The notes under the pieces were generated by a model. That model saw only the letters and a program-made list of their open reading frames with translations, did no database searches and was not told the DNA's origin. Source: Mariprofundus sp. EBB-1 (GTDB lineage Bacteria > Pseudomonadota > Zetaproteobacteria > Mariprofundales > Mariprofundaceae). From it: a DNA stretch of 35,452 nt. This document shows, in pieces, positions 31,799 through 35,452 of the stretch. Positions within the stretch are counted from its first letter, which is position 1, and the number at the start of each line of letters is the position of its first letter. The translations under genes were made by a program, and so were the position numbers. The stretch covers positions 1 to 35,452 of the forward strand of contig NZ_RCFQ01000031.1 of NCBI RefSeq assembly GCF_003665155.1. The letters are read 5' to 3'.

Positions 31799-34700
31799 AT
31801 GATAGACTTGAACGAAGATGCCATTGAGCAGAACCTAATCGACCTGTTACAACATCAGGGGTACACATATTTTAATGATTCAACCATTGCACCCAATAGC
31901 GACAACCCGCAACGTGATGCCTTTGATAGTGTTGTATTGGAAAAACAGTTTAATACTTCTCTGAGGAAGCTGAACCCTGACCTGCCTGAGCCAGCTTTGC
32001 ATGAAGCCTTTCAGCATGTACTTCACCTTGGCTCAAATGACATCATGACCAACAATGAGAAATTCCACCAAATGCTTTGTGATGGTGTGACTGTTGAACA
32101 TTTTCAGGATGGGCAGTCTGTTGGTTTGCAGGTGAAGCTGATTGATTTCGTAGACCTTCAAAATAATGACTTTTGGGCGGTGAATCAGTTTGTCATCAAA
32201 GAGAATAACCAGTCCAAGCGCTTGGATGTTATTCTGTTTGTGAATGGCCTTCCTTTGGTGGTGATTGAGCTTAAAAGCGCGACCAGTGAAAAGGCGACAT
32301 TAGAACGAGCTTATACGCAGATTCAGAACTATAAGACGGCCATCCCCTCTATTTTCTTTTACAATGCGCTGAGTGTTATCTCAGATGGACTGGATGCACG
32401 AACCAGTACTTTGTCTGCTCCATATTCACGATACCTTGCATGGAAATCACCAACGAAAGAAGAGAATGGAATTTTGCCTGAATTACAAATTGTGGCAGAA
32501 CAGATGTTTAAGCCTGATGTCTTATTGAAATTGATTCGTTTTAATACCGTTTTTGAATCTGAAGAAATCAAAGATGATAAAACTGGCATTTTATCACTGG
32601 TGAAGATTAAGAAGGTTGCTGCTTATCATCAGTATTATGTTGTTGAAAAGGCTGTGCAGTCTACTTTGCGAGCTATTAAAACGGTTGAAAGTGAAGCGCA
32701 TGAAGACCCTGCCCACTATGGCTTGGCATCGGTTCAAGACCAGCCAGAGGGTGACCGTAAAATCGGTGTGGTCTGGCATACGCAAGGCAGTGGAAAATCA
32801 CTTTCGATGGTGTTTTATGCGGGGCGCTTGGTCGTCGAGCCAGCTATGAAAAATCCGACCCTTGTTATTCTTACCGATAGAAATGATTTGGATGACCAGC
32901 TTTTTTCCACGTTTGGCAATTGCACATCACTTTTAAGGCAAACACCTGTTCAGGCAAATAATCGAGAACATTTAAAGGAGCTGTTGACCGTCACTGGTGG
33001 CGGCATTGTATTTACGACCATTCAGAAATTTTACCCTGAAGATGGTAGTGAAACATTTGATGCATTATCAGACCGAACCAATGTTGTGGTTGTAGCTGAT
33101 GAAGCACACCGCAGCCAATATGGATTTACAGGCAAGGTCGATAAAGAAGGAAATATTAAATATGGCAATGCCAAACATTTAAGGGATGCCTTGCCTCACG
33201 CTTCGTTTATCGGCTTTACCGGAACACCGATTGAGAAAGAAGATAGGGATACACAGCAAGTCTTCGGTAACTATATTGATGTGTATGATATTGCTCAGGC
33301 AGTAAAAGATGGCGCTACTGTTCCACTCAGCTATGAAAGCAGGCTGGTGAAGATTCGATTCAATGATGAAGCCACTAAGAAGATTGATGCTTTAGTCGAT
33401 AGCGTTGAAGGCGCAACGGATATTCAGCTTGAGAAATCCAAAAAGAAGAATGCACAAATCAATGCCATCGTAGGTCACCCTGACCGACTTGCAGATATTG
33501 CAAAAGATATAGTCAGTCATTTTGAAGCAAGGCAGGAGGTCTTTGAAGGCAAGGGTATGATTGTCTGCATGACACGCCAGATTGCAGTAGATTTGTATGA
33601 ACAAATTGTTGCGCTGAAACCTGAATGGCATGATATCGACTTGAATAAAGGCGCAATCAAGGTGGTGATGACCAGCTCATCGGATGACCCTGCAAGCTTC
33701 CAGCCTCACCATACCAACAAGAAAGATAGAAAAGCTCTGGCAATCAGGCTTAAAGATGCACATGACCCGTTACAGTTGGTGATAGTACAATCCATGTGGC
33801 TGACAGGTTTTGATGCGCCACCACTGCATACACTTTATGTTGATAAGAAAATGCAGGGCGCTGGTTTGATGCAGGCCATTGCAAGGGTAAATAGAGTCTA
33901 TAAAGATAAACCGCACGGCTTGATTGTTGACTATATTGGCATCGGCCAAGACTTACGCTCGGCAATGCAGGTATACGTTGATAGTGGTGGTCAGGGTGAA
34001 GTCGCTCCTGATATTAAAGAAGTCATTGCTGGCATGCTGGCAAAATTCGAAGTTGTTCAGCAGATGTTTCATGGTTTTGAATATCAGACATATTTTAAAG
34101 CTGAAACGGGCGAAAAATTGAAGGTGTTGCTTGCGGCTCAAAACTTCATCTTGAATGATGACAAGCTAAAAGACCGTTTCTTATCCGAGGTGACAGCACT
34201 CTCTAAATTGTATGTCATGGCTGTGCCAAGCTATGAATCAGAAACTATCAAAGATGATATGGCATTTTTCCAAGCGATAAAATCACGCATAAATAAGTTT
34301 ACACCTACTGGCGGTAAAACAGATGCTCAAGTTGATTCAGCCATCAAGCAGATTGTGGATGATGCATTAAGCAGTGATGGGGTAGTTGATATCTTCGAAG
34401 CGGCTGGAATTAAAGCACCTTCACTGGATATTCTGTCTGAAGAGTTTTTGCTTGAAGTGAAAAATATGGTTCACAAGAACCTTGCCTTTGAGCTGCTTAG
34501 AAAGCTACTCAATGACGAGGTCAAAGTCAGAAAGCAGAAGAATATGACGCAGGGTAAAAAGTTTTCTGAGATGCTTTCATCTGTGATTAAACGCTATCAC
34601 AACAATCAGATTGATACGGCTCAGGTTATTAAAGAACTCTCGGATATTGCCAGAGATATGAAGCTGGAAGATAGCAAGGCGCATGACTTAGGCTTAACGC

Positions 34701-34978
34701 CTGAGGAGTATGCTTTCTACTCTATCCTTGCTCAGAATGACTCCACCTCATTTTTAGAAGACCACAAGATGAAAGAGCTGATTCATTTGATTGTCGATAT
34801 CATCAGGAAGAACGCTACTGTGGATTGGAATAAGCGTGACGATGTAAAAGCAAAGCTTCGGCTATTAGTTAAGAAAGTGCTGATGCGCTATGGCTATCCA
34901 CCTGATTTAGCCAAGATGGAAGCCGACAGAGTGCTTGAGCAGAGTGATTTGTTGGCGAGTGAATTTTCAGCCAGCTAA
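31799..34978 (+). CDS. hsdR: Type I restriction-modification system, endonuclease/translocase subunit HsdR
   Basis: This 1059-residue motor and nuclease subunit starts with a PD-(D/E)XK endonuclease (D143 in RLDVILFVNG, E157 and K159 in VVIELKS) and a Q-motif-like QIQNYK just after. The SF2 helicase core follows: Walker A HTQGSGKSLS (K333), VILTDRNDLDDQ, DEAH box VVADEAHRSQ (D434-H437), motif III FIGFTGTPIE and motif VI MQAIARVNRVY near 695. A helical C-terminal domain (about 800-1059) binds the methylase. It translocates DNA and cuts unmodified DNA at a distance. All motifs look intact, so the system is probably active. It is the last gene of the operon. Confidence 0.97.
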   Translation: MIDLNEDAIEQNLIDLLQHQGYTYFNDSTIAPNSDNPQRDAFDSVVLEKQFNTSLRKLNPDLPEPALHEAFQHVLHLGSNDIMTNNEKFHQMLCDGVTVEHFQDGQSVGLQVKLIDFVDLQNNDFWAVNQFVIKENNQSKRLDVILFVNGLPLVVIELKSATSEKATLERAYTQIQNYKTAIPSIFFYNALSVISDGLDARTSTLSAPYSRYLAWKSPTKEENGILPELQIVAEQMFKPDVLLKLIRFNTVFESEEIKDDKTGILSLVKIKKVAAYHQYYVVEKAVQSTLRAIKTVESEAHEDPAHYGLASVQDQPEGDRKIGVVWHTQGSGKSLSMVFYAGRLVVEPAMKNPTLVILTDRNDLDDQLFSTFGNCTSLLRQTPVQANNREHLKELLTVTGGGIVFTTIQKFYPEDGSETFDALSDRTNVVVVADEAHRSQYGFTGKVDKEGNIKYGNAKHLRDALPHASFIGFTGTPIEKEDRDTQQVFGNYIDVYDIAQAVKDGATVPLSYESRLVKIRFNDEATKKIDALVDSVEGATDIQLEKSKKKNAQINAIVGHPDRLADIAKDIVSHFEARQEVFEGKGMIVCMTRQIAVDLYEQIVALKPEWHDIDLNKGAIKVVMTSSSDDPASFQPHHTNKKDRKALAIRLKDAHDPLQLVIVQSMWLTGFDAPPLHTLYVDKKMQGAGLMQAIARVNRVYKDKPHGLIVDYIGIGQDLRSAMQVYVDSGGQGEVAPDIKEVIAGMLAKFEVVQQMFHGFEYQTYFKAETGEKLKVLLAAQNFILNDDKLKDRFLSEVTALSKLYVMAVPSYESETIKDDMAFFQAIKSRINKFTPTGGKTDAQVDSAIKQIVDDALSSDGVVDIFEAAGIKAPSLDILSEEFLLEVKNMVHKNLAFELLRKLLNDEVKVRKQKNMTQGKKFSEMLSSVIKRYHNNQIDTAQVIKELSDIARDMKLEDSKAHDLGLTPEEYAFYSILAQNDSTSFLEDHKMKELIHLIVDIIRKNATVDWNKRDDVKAKLRLLVKKVLMRYGYPPDLAKMEADRVLEQSDLLASEFSAS

Positions 34979-35315
34979 AACCTCAGCTACTTTCCGCAGT
35001 CAAAACCTTTATGGCGTGATTGCTTTCAGAAATTATATGCAATATGAAAACCTGTGCTGTTAGTGATATACAGAAACAAGAACCTTGCATTAAATATACA
35101 AGTATATTATAATGTACTTATGTATTAGTGATTAGTGTGATTAATGCAGCAGATTTCTAATCCCACTCGGAAGACTGCCTTTTTATATTTATTTATTTGT
35201 TTATTAGCAAAATAGGTACTCACTACCTAATTATCTCGCCGTTGGCGATATATTTAGGCGTTCGCCCGAAGGGCTGTCCTGTTTACCTATTTCATATAAC
35301 GGTAGAGGTATAAAA
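34979..35315 (+). promoter_or_regulatory. intergenic leader with promoter and hairpin set
   Basis: This 337-bp region has no gene. It contains the promoter at 35085-35113 and a run of short hairpins at 35213-35274: TAGGTA/TACCTA, TCGCC/GGCGA, GGCG/CGCC and GCCC/GGGC. The last two share bases and cannot form together. The segment would be the 5' leader of the gene starting at 35316. Confidence 0.5.
35085..35113 (+). promoter_or_regulatory. near-consensus sigma70 promoter
   Basis: TTGCAT (35085-35090), exactly 17 bp of AT-rich spacer, and a perfect TATAAT (35108-35113). AAGTA and TACTT flank the -10 box as an inverted repeat, a possible operator. The start of transcription would be near 35120, giving a leader of about 195 nt. 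Confidence 0.75.
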
Positions 35316-35452
35316 GTGTCTAACGAAACAGCAGGTACATTAAGAGCAAGGCAAGCAGCGAAAGATGCAAAGCGTGAAGAGCGAAAAGCAATTCGAAGTT
35401 CAATGAAAGCAGTAAAGAAAGCTTTCGCAGTTATGCGGGTAAAAAAACTTAA
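35316..35452 (+). CDS. small basic protein, cut by the window end
   Basis: The frame begins at GTG with AGAGG seven bases upstream and stays open for 45 codons to the window edge, with no stop seen. The product is very rich in Lys, Arg and Ala (ARQAAKDAKREERKAIRSS, then MKAVKKAF), with a helical pattern and no membrane segment. No family is recognised. Nucleic-acid binding is possible from composition alone. It lies behind a strong promoter and a structured leader. Confidence 0.55.
   Translation, partial: MSNETAGTLRARQAAKDAKREERKAIRSSMKAVKKAFAVMRVKKL

Noticed and set aside
23375-35452. Possible duplicated 3' end of tRNA-Gln as a right attachment site
   Set aside because: Reading the island I found no second copy of the T-arm/acceptor sequence, so either the border lies outside the window or the tRNA is not the attachment site.
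1-35452. CRISPR arrays and insertion-sequence transposases
   Set aside because: No regularly spaced identical repeats with unique spacers and no transposase motifs were seen on either strand.

Overview
The window joins a dense, conserved proteobacterial housekeeping region (about 1-23465) to the start of a laterally acquired island (about 23466-35452). DarP/YjgA, RF3, the dnaX-ebfC-recR cluster, a lipoyl-E2/lipoyl-E3 pyruvate dehydrogenase, ispDF, ftsEX and the CorC/YpjD pair together point to a Gram-negative proteobacterium. The mix of beta/gamma-like and alpha-like features would suit a marine lineage such as a zetaproteobacterium. That placement is a guess from gene content; no 16S or other marker was tested.

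Left part. Two tRNA-Ser genes (GCT and TGA anticodons) lie on the minus strand. They are followed by a minus-strand run prfC > darP > 2-Cys peroxiredoxin, which ends at a strong bidirectional terminator. Plus-strand genes follow: dnaX, ebfC, recR, yggS, proC and yggT. Next comes a three-gene envelope glycosylation cassette (GT39-type transferase, DPM1/ArnC-like GT2, UPF0104/flippase-like membrane protein), then pdhA-pdhB-pdhC-lpdA. A minus-strand pair (YpjD/CcsA-like and CorC/HlyC-type) is followed by ispD-ispF, ftsE-ftsX and a tRNA-Gln(CTG) with its own visible promoter. Several intergenic spaces in this half carry imperfect palindromic interspersed repeats. Two of these contain a nested two-hairpin insert whose stems show compensatory base changes.

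Island part. After the tRNA-Gln and its terminator, base composition becomes AT-richer. First comes a small replicon-like module: hairpins, two iteron-like repeats, a small putative HTH protein, further hairpins and a GPA-type HUH endonuclease with a YxxxY tyrosine pair and an unusual HUQ in place of HUH. Next is a compact Type I restriction-modification operon, hsdM - ORF6N/PLD-like protein - hsdS - GHKL ATPase fused to a PD-(D/E)XK nuclease - hsdR. The last four genes overlap or are spaced by at most 12 bp. The GHKL-nuclease gene between hsdS and hsdR is the best candidate here for a less-described defence component. The ORF6N gene comes with three copies of a 15-bp palindrome, a possible operator. 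The window closes with a near-consensus sigma70 promoter, a leader with mutually exclusive hairpins and the start of a small basic protein that runs off the end.

No CRISPR array, transposase or integrase gene was found, and no right-hand island boundary lies inside the window.
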